Part shown: positions 24,035 to 37,173 of the stretch, piece by piece
Layout: every line of letters begins with the position of its first letter
How positions within the stretch are numbered: the first letter of the stretch is position 1
Assembly: GCA_947247005.1 (NCBI GenBank)
Contig: OX365949.1
Coordinates: 5,280,001 to 5,344,000, forward strand
DNA length: 64,000 bases
Source: Spisula solida
Taxonomy: Eukaryota > Mollusca > Bivalvia > Venerida > Mactridae
Reading direction: 5' to 3'
Made by a program: the position numbers and the translations under genes
Notes under the pieces: generated by a model
The model's database searches: none
Told to the model about the DNA's origin: nothing
Seen by the model: only the letters and a program-made list of their open reading frames with translations

Positions 24035-24205
24035 AATGCTGTTATCTTGCAAACAGTTTTGAATGCGCTGTAATCTTGCAAACAGTTTTGAATGCGCTGT
24101 AATCTTGCAAAAAGACTTGACTATTGTAGTCTTGCAAAGCAACTTGACTGTTGTCTTGCATATAGACTTGAATACCATGGTCTTGCAAATAAGACTTGAA
24201 TGCAG
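24035..24205. repeat. About 29-bp repeat in the putative NFAT5 3'UTR
   Basis: Five or six degrading copies based on tcttgcaaacagttttgaat plus gcgctgtaa. Later copies are shortened and diverged. Confidence 0.8.
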
Positions 24206-25761
24206 TCTAGGGTAAATAGCCTTGAATTAATTCATGCAGTGTAGGTATGGTTAAGACTCTGTACCTACAAGTATGTGAGATAAGATTGCTTGTAAGCTAT
24301 ACGATAAGAGTGTTTAGCCGATGTCTGACATCTGAATGGCGAAGAAGTGCTGGGTTTGTTGTTAGGAGTGAAAGACTTTGAATGCTCTGGTATTGTAGGT
24401 GTCATGTGGCTTCTGTTTTACTACTGTATATCAAGAAAACTTGAAGCATTGTGATTGACATTTAATAGATAAAGGTTGGTTTGTTAGAGCTGACAATCTG
24501 GTCGAATGCTAGGTGTAGATAATAAGCAAGCAGACTGAGATCTTCTAAATTGGTGCTGTATTTAATGCTAGGGCAGACAATATACCATAGTATTTTATCC
24601 AAAGTTGAGCTAAATCTTCACTTTCATCATGTATGACGTCTGAGATCTTGCGAATTTTGTGCAGACGGAGCGGGTAAAATATAGGTGCTTGCTTTATCAT
24701 GCTGAATCATCGATTTCGAAAAGGTTGTATACATACTGTAGGTATACGAAACTGTTCAAAATGCTCGCCACATTATTGATCATTATATTTTTGTGATAGA
24801 AAAACTGGTTCAAATAAGGTATAAAAAACTTAAGTGCTGCAGTTTATTTTAGTGCTAGAAAAATTTAATGCTTTTGATTTTTGTGTACAGAAATTTGAAC
24901 ACCATAATTATATTGTTAACTGTTAGTGCTGTGCTGTGGACCACCATGTTATATAGGTCATCTGTGAGAAATGGGAAATTATTGTTAATGATGTTTGCTG
25001 TACTTGTTTCGAAGATGGGCGAGATATGTACAGTTTCTGCCCATTTGAAAATATGTTGTTTTTTGTTTATTTTACGAGACCACTACCATATAATGTTTTT
25101 ATCATGGCGACCATTATTCGCACATTTGACTCAAAAAACTATATTTTGTTGAATTAATCTTCATGTGAATTTGCAACTCTTGATTTGAATTTGCAACTTT
25201 TGAACCATCAACATTTAAATAAACTGACACATTTGAGTGTAATTACAGCAAATACTCTGCTCTTATAGTAAAGTCCTGCTAATCAGTCTGCACAAGAATT
25301 TTCTTAATAACAAATTGGTTCTAAAAAGTGGACCAGCTTTGTTCATTTAAAATGTCTGCATGATTTTAAAATCGTTTACGTTCTTTTATTAGTGGATACA
25401 TGCTGTATTACCTGAAATAGTTCGCAGAGGGGTATCTGACAAGATGTTTGCAGTTTGTTGTGATACTTATGTAAATTAAGTTTGAAAATGAATTTTGGTA
25501 TTTTAGCAATATTTTTAGCAATAAGTAATTTAAAAATCAGGAAACTCTCACAATCGCGCAAAATAGTTAATTATAAAAATAGAGAATTGAAAGATGGTGG
25601 TGTTTTATTTGTAAATTATGTTCTTGATAAACCAAGGATGGTTTAGATTTTAAGCCAACAAAATATGCATTTTGTTTTTATTGAGTTGTTAGTGGTAGTG
25701 GAGAATTTTCTTTTAAATGTTTTGTCTTCTTGCTCTATTGTTATACATGTTTTAATTATTT

Positions 25762-26463
25762 GAAGTCCACAGGGTGTGGAGAGTATGAAGTCCACAGGGT
25801 GTGGAGAGTATGAAGTCCACAGGGTGTGGAGGGTATGAAGTCCACAGTGTGTGGAGAGTATGAAGTCCACAGGGTGTGGAGAGTATGAAGTCCACAGTGT
25901 GTGGAGAGTATGAAGTCCACAGGGTGTGGAGGGTATGAAGTCCACAGGGTGTGGAGAGTATGAAGTCCACAGGGTGTGGAGGGTATGAAGTCCACAGGGT
26001 GTGGAGAGTATGAAGTCCACAGGGTGTGGAGAGTATGAAGTCCACAGGGTGTGGAGGGTATGAAGTCCACAGGGTGTGGAGAGTATGAAGTCCACAGGGT
26101 GTGGAGGGTATGAAGTCCACAGGGGAGTGGAGGGTATGAAGTCCACAGGGTGTGGAGAGTATGAAGTCCACAAGGGTGTGGAGGGTATGAAGTCCACAGG
26201 GTGTGGAGGGTATGAAGTCCACAGGGTGTGGAGGGTATGAAGTCCAAAGGGTGTGGAGGGTATGAAGTCCACAGGGTGTGGAGAGTATGAAGTCCACAGG
26301 GTGTGGAGGGTATGAAGTCCACAGGGTGTGGAGAGTATGAAGTCCACAGGGTGTGGAGGGTATGAAGTCCACAGGGTGTGGAGGGTATGAAGTCCACAGG
26401 GTGTGGAGGGTATGAAGTCCACAGGGTGTGGAGGGTATGAAGTCCACAGGATGTGGAGGGTAT
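25762..26463. repeat. 25-bp minisatellite, about 28 copies
   Basis: Unit gaagtccacagggtgtggag plus agtat or ggtat, highly homogeneous. Each unit contains the short inverted repeat CCACA/TGTGG. Because 25 is not a multiple of 3, three repeats make a 25-codon cycle, and all three minus-strand frames stay open. Those ORFs are artefacts. Confidence 0.97.
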
Positions 26464-26649
26464 ATGATAAGGATGCTAAGGCAGCTAGATTCAATTTGTA
26501 ATTTGTTCTCATTTATAACTCATACGATCATGAAATGTTGATCACATGTCGGTTTTATTCATCATGGTTATATCATGCATCAATCATGAAGGTATTTTTG
26601 AGTATAATGGAACTTTGTATTGTTGTAATGTATGTATAACATGGAGAAT

Positions 26650-26915
26650 TTGACACGACTCACGACCTTCTATTTGCATAATTTAACAGCTGAAATATTG
26701 TATATATTTATAACTTTGCTTATATGTTTTCATAAGAGGTGAGTATCATGAAGACGCTTGCGGTGTAATACCAAAACAAATCTAAAGGACTGATAGCATG
26801 GGATTTGCCAGCGGAAATTTTTATATGCAATGCAAGACCAGTGTAATATATTCATACATAAAGTTCAGGATCAGGTCAAATTCTCTGTGCTATATCATGA
26901 TTTATGTAAAATCAG
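26650..26915 (+). mobile_element. Dispersed family D element
   Basis: Matches 63487-63731 over most of its length: accttctatttgcataattt at the start, gttttcataag and ggtgtaatacca in the middle, and ataaagttcaggatcaggtc near the end. It has no coding capacity. No inverted ends are obvious. Confidence 0.75.
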
Positions 26916-27211
26916 CTCATTTACAGTCACCGTCTCCCAACACAGTGACCTCCCCTTACACATCACAGATCTCTGCCATTACATGTTTACTCATTAATAT
27001 TTTAACATATTTTTTACAGTCCGCTCTCAATACAATGACTCCTGATAAACTGACATATTCATATACTGACATCATTTTCACAGGGATATTTGTTTTACAC
27101 TCTCTTTGTATCAATGCAGTATACTGACATATTCGTTACAACAACATTTTGCTTGGGAACAAACTGTGCCATTATATCAAGACCTAACTGTATGTTGTAG
27201 TATGTTTATTA

Positions 27212-27628
27212 TGCCCCCCCCCCCCCATCTTTGATGAGGGGGTATATTGCGTTGCACATGTCTTTCGGTCGTATAAAATGGTTTCCGTTCAATAACTCGA
27301 GAACGCTTTAACCTTGGATCTTCAAACATTACATGGAGGTTGGTCAGCTTCAGCTACAGGAGATGACCCCTATAGATTTTGAGGTCAGTAGGTCAAAGGT
27401 CACTGTGACCTTTACCATTTCTGACTATTTAAATGGTTTCCGTTCAATAACTCAAGAACACTTTGACCTAGGATCTTCAACCTTTACATGGAAGTTGGTC
27501 ATCATCAGTTTATGACTCCTATTGATTTTTAGGTCAGTAGGTCAAAGGTCGAGGTCACTGCGACCTTCACCATTTCTGACTATTGGGCTGCTATGGGGGC
27601 ATACGTGTTTTACAAACATCTTGTTTCT
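27212..27628 (+). mobile_element. Non-autonomous element with gcccccc/ggggggc ends
   Basis: Opens with a C-run and tgatgagggggtatattgcg, and closes with tatgggggcatacgtgtttt followed by acaaacatcttgttt. The interior contains two direct copies of a block with tttccgttcaataactc. Related pieces occur at 31.0-31.5, 33.3-33.5 and 35.3-35.7 kb. Confidence 0.7.
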
Positions 27629-30600
27629 ATATAATGGGAGGTTGCCAATTTTCCAGATAATTGCTGGATATGGGAGGTTGCAGTTCACAAGTATTCCGGG
27701 TTATGACACACATTTGAGGCATTACATATTCTAGTATTTGTCCTTTACTTCACTCTCTTGGTATTAGGGTAGTTCCACGACTGATTGGCCCAGAAACACT
27801 GTTTAGAATACATTAGGCATTTAGAGTTTACTAAATTTGAAAGAGGAAACATGATATAGCTTATTATTGCCCATACATGTACTGTTATGTGTCATGCCTT
27901 ACATATATAATTAAGACATTTTTGGCGTCTGTATGCTGTATACAGTTTTAGTAGAAGTATTCCGAACTTAGATTTTAATACTTTACATACATTTATGTTT
28001 TATAGTATTGGCCTTCCATGAAAAGTCAAATTTGATGATGGGATGAGCTGTTTTAACATGAATTATGGTATTAAAATGGGTGTGTTTTTATTGATTCCTC
28101 GATGTATTGGCTTGTATATATGAGAAGAAGGGGAGTTTTTGTGCAATATATATCACATTTTATCCACAGTATGTGAATGTTTATAGATAGAATATGTTCA
28201 CTTTTAAGGACCACACACTTTTAGTATTTGTTTCTTGTTTCATTACTTCATTAACAATGTTGAAATATTAAATAATAAACTCCTGAGTTTTCATTTCACT
28301 ATAAGTATTATAAGGTTCAGAACTTGGTTAAGTTTCTTCTACTTTTGTATGTACAACTATTACGTAAGTTATAAAAAGTGTGCAAAAATTAATTAAATGT
28401 TGACATTGAAATTTTCAAGGAAACTGGCCCATCTATTTATAAATAAGGATCGTAACATTGAACAATGCTGACTTGTTTTATAATACAATTATTGCCTTTA
28501 AAAATTGACTTCGTTTCAAGTTGGTTTTTGAGGGGAAAAACAAGTTTATACATGTATTTGTAATAAAGGAGACTTGTTTTATTGTCTTCTATATTAGTAT
28601 GTATTTGGTTAAATGTTAAATAACACCCCTTTAGAGCAACAAGGTTGTATGGCTCTATACTCAGCTATAGTGAGATACAATCTTGTTGGGCTGAAAGAGA
28701 CAAATACTTGTCTTGTTATATAGGTGGGTTTGTTGTTTGCTGACATATGACGCTATATTATTGTCATGACTGTATTCATTGTGCTATGTTAGAACAAGGG
28801 GTGGGGCGTTGATTCAATTTAACATATGCCCGCTTGGTTTCCATCGGTCAAAAAACATTCTTCATCTTATTGATTATGTTTCAGAAATATGTTGAACATT
28901 TCAATATAAGTAAGCCATTGTTTTAAACATTTACTATAAAGGGTAGGTAAGTGTTATATTTTTCAATGCAAATTTCTGATCTTAGAATCCTAATACCTCA
29001 TACATTTTATACCACCATAGATGAAGTTTGAAGATGGTGTAAAGTACATGTAGTCATTTATGGTCAGTCTTTTACTTGGTCAGTTTAGAATAATGTGTTA
29101 CTCTGCACACTTCCGACCAAACTTCATACGCCTGAAACACTATCAAGAATCGTGGCACTTGGCCTAGTTTTCGTGTGCATTGTTCCAGGTATTGGCAAGT
29201 CATTGAGTTTGGACATGTTATATCATAATTCAAGATGGCTTGCTTGCCACTTCAAAAGATTTTCTTAAATTTTGTTACAAAACTGTATAACACACCATGA
29301 AAGATCTAGTTTGCATCAAAACTCGTTTAATTTAACACAAGCAAACTTTTCTTTTTATCCTCGTACACTTGATTTTATGGATTTTAATACCTCAAATATG
29401 TTTTGCTGGTTTTCAGATACCTAATGTTTTTACTGTAAGTGTTTCTGTCTCAATCATGGGACATCAGGTGCTCAATTTCCAGATACTTCGAATAAATTTT
29501 ACATGGAATTGTTGAAATATCCATTTTACTAGTCAGTTAAAAGTTTCATGTTGAATTACATAAACAGTATTGAATTAAGGTAATTATTGTATCAGTTGAC
29601 TAAAGTCTGAATGGTTGTCATTCGTTTTTAACCGGTTTGTATATATGAATATAACACGATAATGCTTGTTGTAAACTGATTCACTGCTACGTTAATCTTA
29701 GCCCTATTTTAAACAATTTTAAAGCCGATTTTGAAACTTGAAATTTTTTTGTATTTTAGAATGTAGTTGAAGGTGCATCTGTGTTTTAAGATTTAGTATT
29801 GAGTAGTTTTGTTGGCTGACTTAGGTTTGAAGGGAGTGTGTTGTATCTCACCACCTGTTTTTGCATTCGTCAGTTTAGTAAGTACTGGTTGTTGATATTG
29901 TAATATTTCTCAGAAACTGGTTACTTCAACTGGTGGCCATATAAATATATGACTCAAAAAAGTGAAAAAAAGTTTGGAAAAGAGGAAAAAGGCAAAATTA
30001 TAGATTGCATAAGATAACTAAGGTATAAAGCAGTGTAGATCGTTCATGTCTCCTGTACAAAACAAATTGTACTTAAAGCTTCGAACCCCCTTCTTTAACT
30101 ATCGGATATATTTTGTTTTTACGATTTCCAGATTTCTGAAGTAAACTGTTGTTGTTGTAGCATTTGTTGAAGATTGTTGTTACAAAGTCAAATCTCTCAG
30201 AAATATCATAGTACCGTGACTTTCATGATGATATAGATTTATCTGTTTCTTATATTAAAATACTAGCATTATAACAGTGTGACATATGATAGACATTAGA
30301 CAAATTGTATCTGTAGATTAAGGGTATCTGGAGTAAAGGGGTAAGGTTGGTAGTGACCAAGGATCGGTGTTTATTTTGTATGAAATTAATACTCAAAGTA
30401 AATCAAATTGGAAAAATAACTCTGGGTGAATATTCTAGTCTGTTTGAAAAGAAATGCTGCTCAAAACTTGTTTTGTATCACTCGGTGAATAAATTGACTC
30501 CTGGTTTAACTGCTCATATATGATAGTACATGTATTATTGAAAAATAATTGTGGCACATTGGCAATAGGCAAACAGTTACTTATAGGCATTTAAATTAGC

Positions 30601-31036
30601 TTGGAATACTGTAAAATTAGTGAAATTTATGTGCTGTAAATTTCGTGGATTGTAGAAACAAGCATGTAGGATCTTTAACTCGTGGATTTAAAAAATTAGA
30701 AATAGAGCGTTCTACGACTTAATTTAAATGTTTATTATTTTTAAGGATACGCTGTTATTGTTTATATGCTTATTTACGGAAAAAATCCTCTATGAATTTC
30801 ATGATTTGACAGTATTTTTAAATTACGTCCTTGGAAGTATAGTGCTAGGCTTCTCGACATGTGAATATTGATGATTGGTTTCATAAATGGCATTTCTTGG
30901 TACTAACCACATGTATGTTATTATAGTAATGTTTCTATTGTGGATTATTTTAGTTGAAATATCTGTAGAATACAGATTACCGTAGCATTAGAAGATACTA
31001 CATCTGTTGGTATGTTTATAAACAAATACTCGGTAG
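27629..31036. other. Intergenic or UTR sequence without recognised features
   Basis: AT-rich, no ORF of note, no tandem array. It may be part of a long NFAT5 3'UTR; one AATAAA candidate lies near 28,562. A short piece around 30630-30720 resembles the ends of the cgtggg elements at 39.1 and 51.5 kb. Confidence 0.4.
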
Positions 31037-31490
31037 TATGCCCATAAACAGAAATGGGGGTATATTGCTTTGCACTTGTCTGTTGGTCGGTCTGTCTGAG
31101 CACCAAATGATCCCTGATCAATAACTAAAGAATGCATAGTCCTAGGGATCTTTAAATATTGTAGGTTTATTGGTATGATTTGAAGATGAACGTTACTGCT
31201 GTTTAGGACATTTTGGGTATATCAGTCAAGGTTGTGATGACTGCCAGTGTTAACATGGTTTGCATCTCATAAACCTATGATCCTCAAACATACTAGGTCC
31301 TTTAAAGGTTGGCTATGAAGTCTATAAACCTTTATGTTTGTTTTCATTTTGACTGAGACATTCATAAGTGCATGGTTATTCGGTCTTTTCCATGCCAGAT
31401 TGGCCAATGACCTTCAATTTCAAGGGGGGATGAGCTCTTATGATTATGAAGTACTCGGTCAAAGGTCTAGACCGTGATAAGGGAGCATAT
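31037..31490 (+). mobile_element. Diverged relative of the 27.2-kb element
   Basis: Begins ggggtatattgctttgcact plus tgtctgttggtcgg, as in the 27.2 kb copy, and ends near gataagggagcatatgag. Diverged and without ORFs. Confidence 0.55.
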
Positions 31491-32797
31491 GAGTAGATTT
31501 TGAGAAATCATGTTTAAGGATGGGCTCAAGTTGAAGCGTCTGTTACAGTATGCTTGTGTCAATTTTTTTTTAAATCTTGAACAGTCCTACCAGTTTTGAA
31601 AATAATTTAATTACAAATACTGATATACATTGAAATTGCATCGTATATGAGACTATAAATGGATGTTGATTCCCGATTTAGAAATTTTAAACTATACTAT
31701 TGTTACTGTTTTGGACATGGCAGAATTTTAGAATATAAAATATAGTTGATTCTTGGATCTCCGCGTATTGTGCCTTTCACTTAAATCTCACAGGGGTCTG
31801 ATTCACTTCTATCTCGTAGGGGCCTGTTTTACCAATGCATAGTAACTGAAATTGACATTTTAGGTGTAATTTGGCATATTGCACATAAATTTATATGTTG
31901 CAAGTAAATTGTAGGTTTGAGGTTGCGAATCAATCAACATTGTTGCATATAAATCCATTTGTTGCTTGTGATGAAAAAATATTTCATAATTGAATGATTG
32001 TGTTAAGTCTTTTGGATAGTTGCGATTGAAAGTGGTAACATCTCTAGACTACAATCCATTACTGTAGTATGTATTAATTGGGTGGTTAAATATCCAAGAC
32101 TATCACCATTTCTATGGTCTGCTATGTCTTGATAGCATGATAAAATCTTACTACAATTCGTCGTTGTTGGAAAATATAATTTAGGAATCTAATTTGGTGA
32201 CCACCACGTTTTGTCCTATGACATTGTTCAGATAGGCCCCTGTAGGAAACCCAGCAGGTACATATATATATATCTCAGTATTACTTATAGAAACATATTT
32301 GCTTCATCTTTACATGCAGAAATTTGTCATACATATTTTTGTATATTTGAAGATTCATTGTATTCTAATACATAATTATACATTCATTGTAAGATGTTGG
32401 GATTATCGTCCTATGTGGTTTTGCTCATCAATTTGTCTCGGATGTTCTTGTCAATCTCATTGTAAAAAATCAACACAGATTCCATTTTGCGTCAGATAAA
32501 AGCTGTAATGATAATAATAAAGACTTTATTTAAAGATGCAACACAGTTGGGTATACCCAGTCTTCCCTTTGGGCCACTTAACAATTATTTAGACTACAGC
32601 AAATTCAAAGTAAGTTAAAACATTTAATGTCAAATTGCATTGTTTCTTCGTTGGTTGAACTTATTTTACACCGTATATCGGAAAAAAGTCACAGGGACCA
32701 AGGACCTGCCTTCAAAAAAAATTCATATCATAATGGAACGATGTAACAATATAAAAATCATGGTTTTAGGGAAGAATCATGAAGAATTGCATTTTTA

Positions 32798-33610
32798 ACT
32801 CACCTGTCACATAGTGACAAGGTGAGTTATTGTGATCACTCCATGCGTCCGTCAACAATTCATTCAAACGACCTCCTCCTAAACGACAAGGCCACTTTCA
32901 ACCAAACTTCACATGAATGTTCCTTGGGTGGTCCTGTCTAAAAATAGCTAAAAGAATTGTAATCTATAAATAACCAAAATCTTTAAAAAATCATAAAAAA
33001 ACGCTAGCCAGATTTCAAAATAATTTCACAGAAATAGTTGTTGGGTGACCCTCTTACAAAATTGACATTTTTGTCATGATTTGTCAAAAACATTATCGCC
33101 AGTGGGTGGGGAGCTGTTTTTTCATTATATATCTTACTATTTTAAAATCTTCTCTTAAAGTAAAGGTTGGATTTCATGTTAAATGACTTCTCCTCCTAAA
33201 CCACTAGGCCACTTTCAACCAAACTTCACATGAATGTTCCTTGGGTTATCCTTTCTAAAAATAGCTAAAAGAATTTTAATCCATGCAGAACTCTGGTTGC
33301 CATGACAACTGATTGGAAAAACTTTTTTATGCCCCAAATTGACCGTTTCTTCTAGCATTAATATGGCTTGCTACAAAGCTTTCATACTTGCATGGATGTT
33401 GTGTATGAACACTCTCCACACGCCTGTACCACCTAACCCCATTTTGACCTTCACCTTGACCTTATTTTGGACTTAGACTTATTTATGGACAAGGCTTCCA
33501 CAGGGGGCATAAGCGTTTAGTGAACGCAGTCTTGTTTTTTAAAAACATGAAAAATATGGTTCTACTTGATCAATGTGCACAGGTGAGTGACCTAGGGCCC
33601 TCTTGTTTAA
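32798..33610 (+). mobile_element. Non-autonomous element with aactcacctgtc hairpin end
   Basis: Starts with the dyad actcacctgtcacatagtga / caaggtgagt and ends with caggtgagtgacctagggcc plus ctcttgttt. The same start and end are seen at 39590-40121. Its interior shares words with the 16.7-kb element. It is interrupted by the insertion at 33328-33535. Confidence 0.7.
33328..33535 (+). mobile_element. Short element nested in the 32.8-kb element
   Basis: Starts tttatgccccaaattgaccg and ends agggggcataagcgtttag plus a cttgtttttt tail, that is, gcccc/ggggc ends as in the 27.2-kb family. The host element's sequence continues on both sides. Confidence 0.6.
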
Positions 33611-34049
33611 AATCATTTATATTCGTTACCACAGCAACAAATATTTGGGAAACAATTTTGTTGATGAATGAATAAATCAATTTAAAATTTCATGAAAGAA
33701 AATAAAATGAATTTGACTTCGTAAAATTTCAAGATCTAACATATGAGAAAAATGAAAAAACTTTTGACCTATTTTGTCAACAAGATCCTTGAAACTTTGT
33801 TCCCAGTGGATTTTATAGTAAACAAAAATCTACAGGTATAGTGTATAAACTAAAAAGAAATTTTGTCCATTAGTTTTGTCTAGTCAAGCATTCAACTATC
33901 ATCAAATATTCATCAGTGTTATTATATACATGTACATTATTCTTGGAGCAACTTATTGATATGTAATTAACTTTGAAATCCCTTAGCTAGTGTTCATGAA
34001 CATTGTAGATTTTCCTGAATTTCATTATTGAATAAAATTATCATTTTTT

Positions 34050-34360
34050 AGCTTGACCTTTCAAAGAAAAGTCAAGCTATTGTCGTGACTGGAACGTTTA
34101 CGTAGGTGTGTTAGTGGGTTAAGTTTATTGTCAGAGACATTTTCTCAAAGACTTTCAAATGAATCCACTTTAAACTCAACATAGTTATTCACCGTCACAA
34201 GGAAAGTCCATACTGACAAGGCTGGTAATCCTGTGACCTATATGTTTGTGTTATCTTTCCTTGTTTCTCTTACAACTTCACTCACAGTTGAGCAAGAGTA
34301 CCATCAAGTACGAGAAAGTCAAGCGTCCAGCACTCTTAGGTTGTGTTCTTGTTTCACTGA
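34050..34360 (+). mobile_element. Short element with agcttgac/gtcaagct hairpin
   Basis: Opens with tagcttgacctttcaaagaa and aagtcaagctattgtcgtga, a strong 5' hairpin. It closes near gaaagtcaagcgtccagcac plus tcttaggttgtgttcttgtt. The layout is like the other hairpin-end elements here, but the sequence differs. Confidence 0.55.
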
Positions 34361-35344
34361 CCATGATATATTGTAATTTGGAGTTTGGGTGTCAATTTGT
34401 ACAGTTTCATAATTAGGTTACTGAATGTTCATCACTATACCATGTAGTGTTTATGTGTGTTATATGTTCGTTTTTGATACTGTTTTGACATTTTGTCATT
34501 TGATATGCAGCTAAGACTGAGCACAATGAGTTTTGTATTTATTTATTACTTCTGTTGTGTGTGTAAAGTATCATTGTTGAAATGTTGGCTTTATCAATTT
34601 TCTAAATGAAATTATACCACATTATTTAAGGATATATATGTTGGTCATTGGTTTGGAAATCATAATATTTTGAATATGAGAAAAAGTGGGTGGTTGAATA
34701 TGATTTGCTTTCTTTAATATTTTGCATTTGACAAGAAACAACAAGTGGACATTCAACTGACTTTGAATAATAGCAAGTTTTAGGGTGATTATTTTAGAAA
34801 TATGGTAGTTGAGTTTCAGAAAATATGTTTTATTGGCAATTCAAGAATTCAAAAGTTTGGTTCTACAAGAGCCGTCACCAAGCAAGATTTAATCATATAT
34901 ACCTTTGACCCCTAAAATTTGCTTAACATCAGATTTGGACCCTCAGATTTCAGCTTAAGCAAAAAGGGTAAATTTACTTAAAATTATTCATATTTTAGCT
35001 ATAAAATGGTCAATAAAGTACACAATTATCAAAATGACCCTTAAGATTAGCCCCTAATGAAATCCCTGATCTACTTGGTGGACCTGAAAGATATGTCACC
35101 ACAACATGTATTCTGATCCTGAATTCATATTTCCATATAGATGTTTATGAAAACTGTTAAATATTTATAGAATACTATAGCATTATTTCTGTTATTTTTT
35201 GTAAGATTATTTTGTATATACATTATACTATTGTGCTTTAAACTTGCAGCTATACATACCTTATATAGTCATCCTCATGTGGCAGTTTGAATTTTCGTAA
35301 TTCTTAAATCATCGAGTACATCATTGTTAAGCAACTTCTCCTGT

Positions 35345-35710
35345 ATAGAAGTGTTGGTATATTGCTTTGCACATGTCTGTTGGTCCATCTCCAACTTGGT
35401 AGACTAAACCATTCCCTATCGGCAACTAAAGAAAACAGAGGCCTACAACCTGAATGTTGGTAATTGTATGTCACTTAACTAGGTCATAGGTCAAGGTCAT
35501 TGCTATGGGCATGTGGATAAGATCACGGTCTTTGCTCTGGGCTTCTGAACTAGGTCAATGTCATTTCTATGGGCATGTGAATTAGGTGAAGGTCGTAGCA
35601 ATGGGCATCTGAACTAGGTCATGGTAATTGCTAGGGGCATATGTAAATTAAGGCAATGGGCATGTGAGTTAGGTCAAAAGTCAAGGTCGTAACAAATGGG
35701 CACGTGTTAA
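35345..35710 (+). mobile_element. Diverged gcacatgtctgttggtcc element
   Basis: Shares gtatattgctttgcacatgt with the 27.2 and 31.0 kb copies. The interior is a degenerate array of short aggtcaaggtcat-type repeats. Confidence 0.5.
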
Positions 35711-37091
35711 TTGAACAGCACTTGATCCTAACTACAGGATTATTAGGGTAACATCAGTATATCCTTTATAACTAACTATAAACTTTGTAATGTAATACAA
35801 CTTCTGATCAGTAATACCCAGTAGTGAAATAGAAATAAATCACTGATATACTGTAGTAAAGAACTTTTAGGCATTAGCTTTGTTCAAAGTTTTCCAATTT
35901 GTTGTCCTGGTTACTTGTATGATGTACGGTATATATTGTTATAGTTGTCTGTTACCTGATAAAATAAGGAATCTCATATTGCTGGAGTTCGTAGATTTCT
36001 AGCAAAAATCTAATGTTATAAAAGTTGTAAAAATTATAGATTTTGTGATATAGATGTTTGGTACGTTAACATGTGTTGGATGATATCTAGCAACAAAAAT
36101 GGCCATGAGTTACGGCCCTTACATAAATAAAAGGGAACTCTCGTATGACACAAAGCTAATGATAAATTAATAATTAACCAGTTATTAGCCATGAATCCTT
36201 AACAGACTATTATTTTATTGTCTGATTGTGTATAAAGTGTTGTATAGACTTGTTAATAAAATCACTTGGTCATCACATGTTGCCAGTAGTTTAAATATCT
36301 GTACTATTATCTGTACTGTTACTGTTTAAATAAAAAAGTGCTACATGATTAATATGCATCACATGTTCATTTCCTTAGAAACAAGTTTGATTATAATAAT
36401 GGACACATTTCCTATTGACTAGCTAGATAGCAGTAAAAAAGCAGGACGCTCAATGTGCATGAAATAATGTCATTGTAGCCCCGAAATGCTGAGAAATGTA
36501 GAGCTAAGCCCTACCTCTGACTAAATTTTCTGAAAAGTAAGGTTTGCTATTGTCCGGGAATGCTCACTTTTGCATGAATATATTTCAAGGTTCTTGCATA
36601 GAATGGTTCATTTTCTGAGAGCAATTTCTGCATATATCTGTCCTTTAGATTTGTGTACAGCATTCCTAATGCATTATGTGTTATACTTTGCATAAATTTA
36701 TGTTAAATATAGGCAGGTTGGTAACAGTTTAATAATGCTTATTTATAAAGCTTAGGATGATCAGGTGAATATTTTTGGACAATACTTGCTACAGTATGTA
36801 ATTAATTAGCTTTATCAACTATGATCTAAGGTCATTAACAGTATTGATAATTATAGGCTACAAGTCATGTATTATTTGTAATATACAATTATATTTTGAA
36901 AAATGTGAATACAAATGTATCAAATGGTGTTTTGTTTTTATGTGAATTTGTTCAATAAAACAAATCTGTAACTTACCGGTATTTTATGTGCTTTTGTGAG
37001 TTGAAGCAATGTTATGCCATAGTATATTAATTGCTTGAATAATTGGCCCAATAAATATAATGATTAATTTATATCCAAATAAAATTCCGTA

Positions 37092-37173
37092 CTGCCTTGG
37101 TGTTTTGCCAATTATCTTCTACTTGTTTTAGATCATAACTTTCCTTTAAGATAATTGGCAAACACCAAGGCAG
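37092..37173. repeat. Isolated near-perfect 26-bp inverted repeat (hairpin)
   Basis: Left arm 37092-37118 and right arm 37148-37173 are complementary except for one extra T in the left arm. The loop is 29 bases. The folded size of about 82 nt is like a pre-miRNA, but a very small inverted-repeat transposon is an equally good explanation. Confidence 0.75.

Larger units (their letters stand above)
23635..27211 (+). other. NFAT5: Probable NFAT5 3'UTR and downstream sequence
   Basis: No coding exon is seen after the TGA. Vertebrate NFAT5 has a multi-kilobase 3'UTR, so this region and perhaps more downstream is likely UTR. AATAAA-type candidates lie near 25,217, 28,562 and 36,951. None can be chosen from sequence alone, so the end given here is arbitrary. 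It contains a 29-bp repeat at 24.0-24.2 kb and a 25-bp array at 25.8-26.5 kb. Confidence 0.4.

Noticed and set aside
25643..26512. Minus-strand ORFs up to 289 residues
   Set aside because: All three frames are open because the 25-bp unit lacks stops in each frame. It is an array, not a gene.
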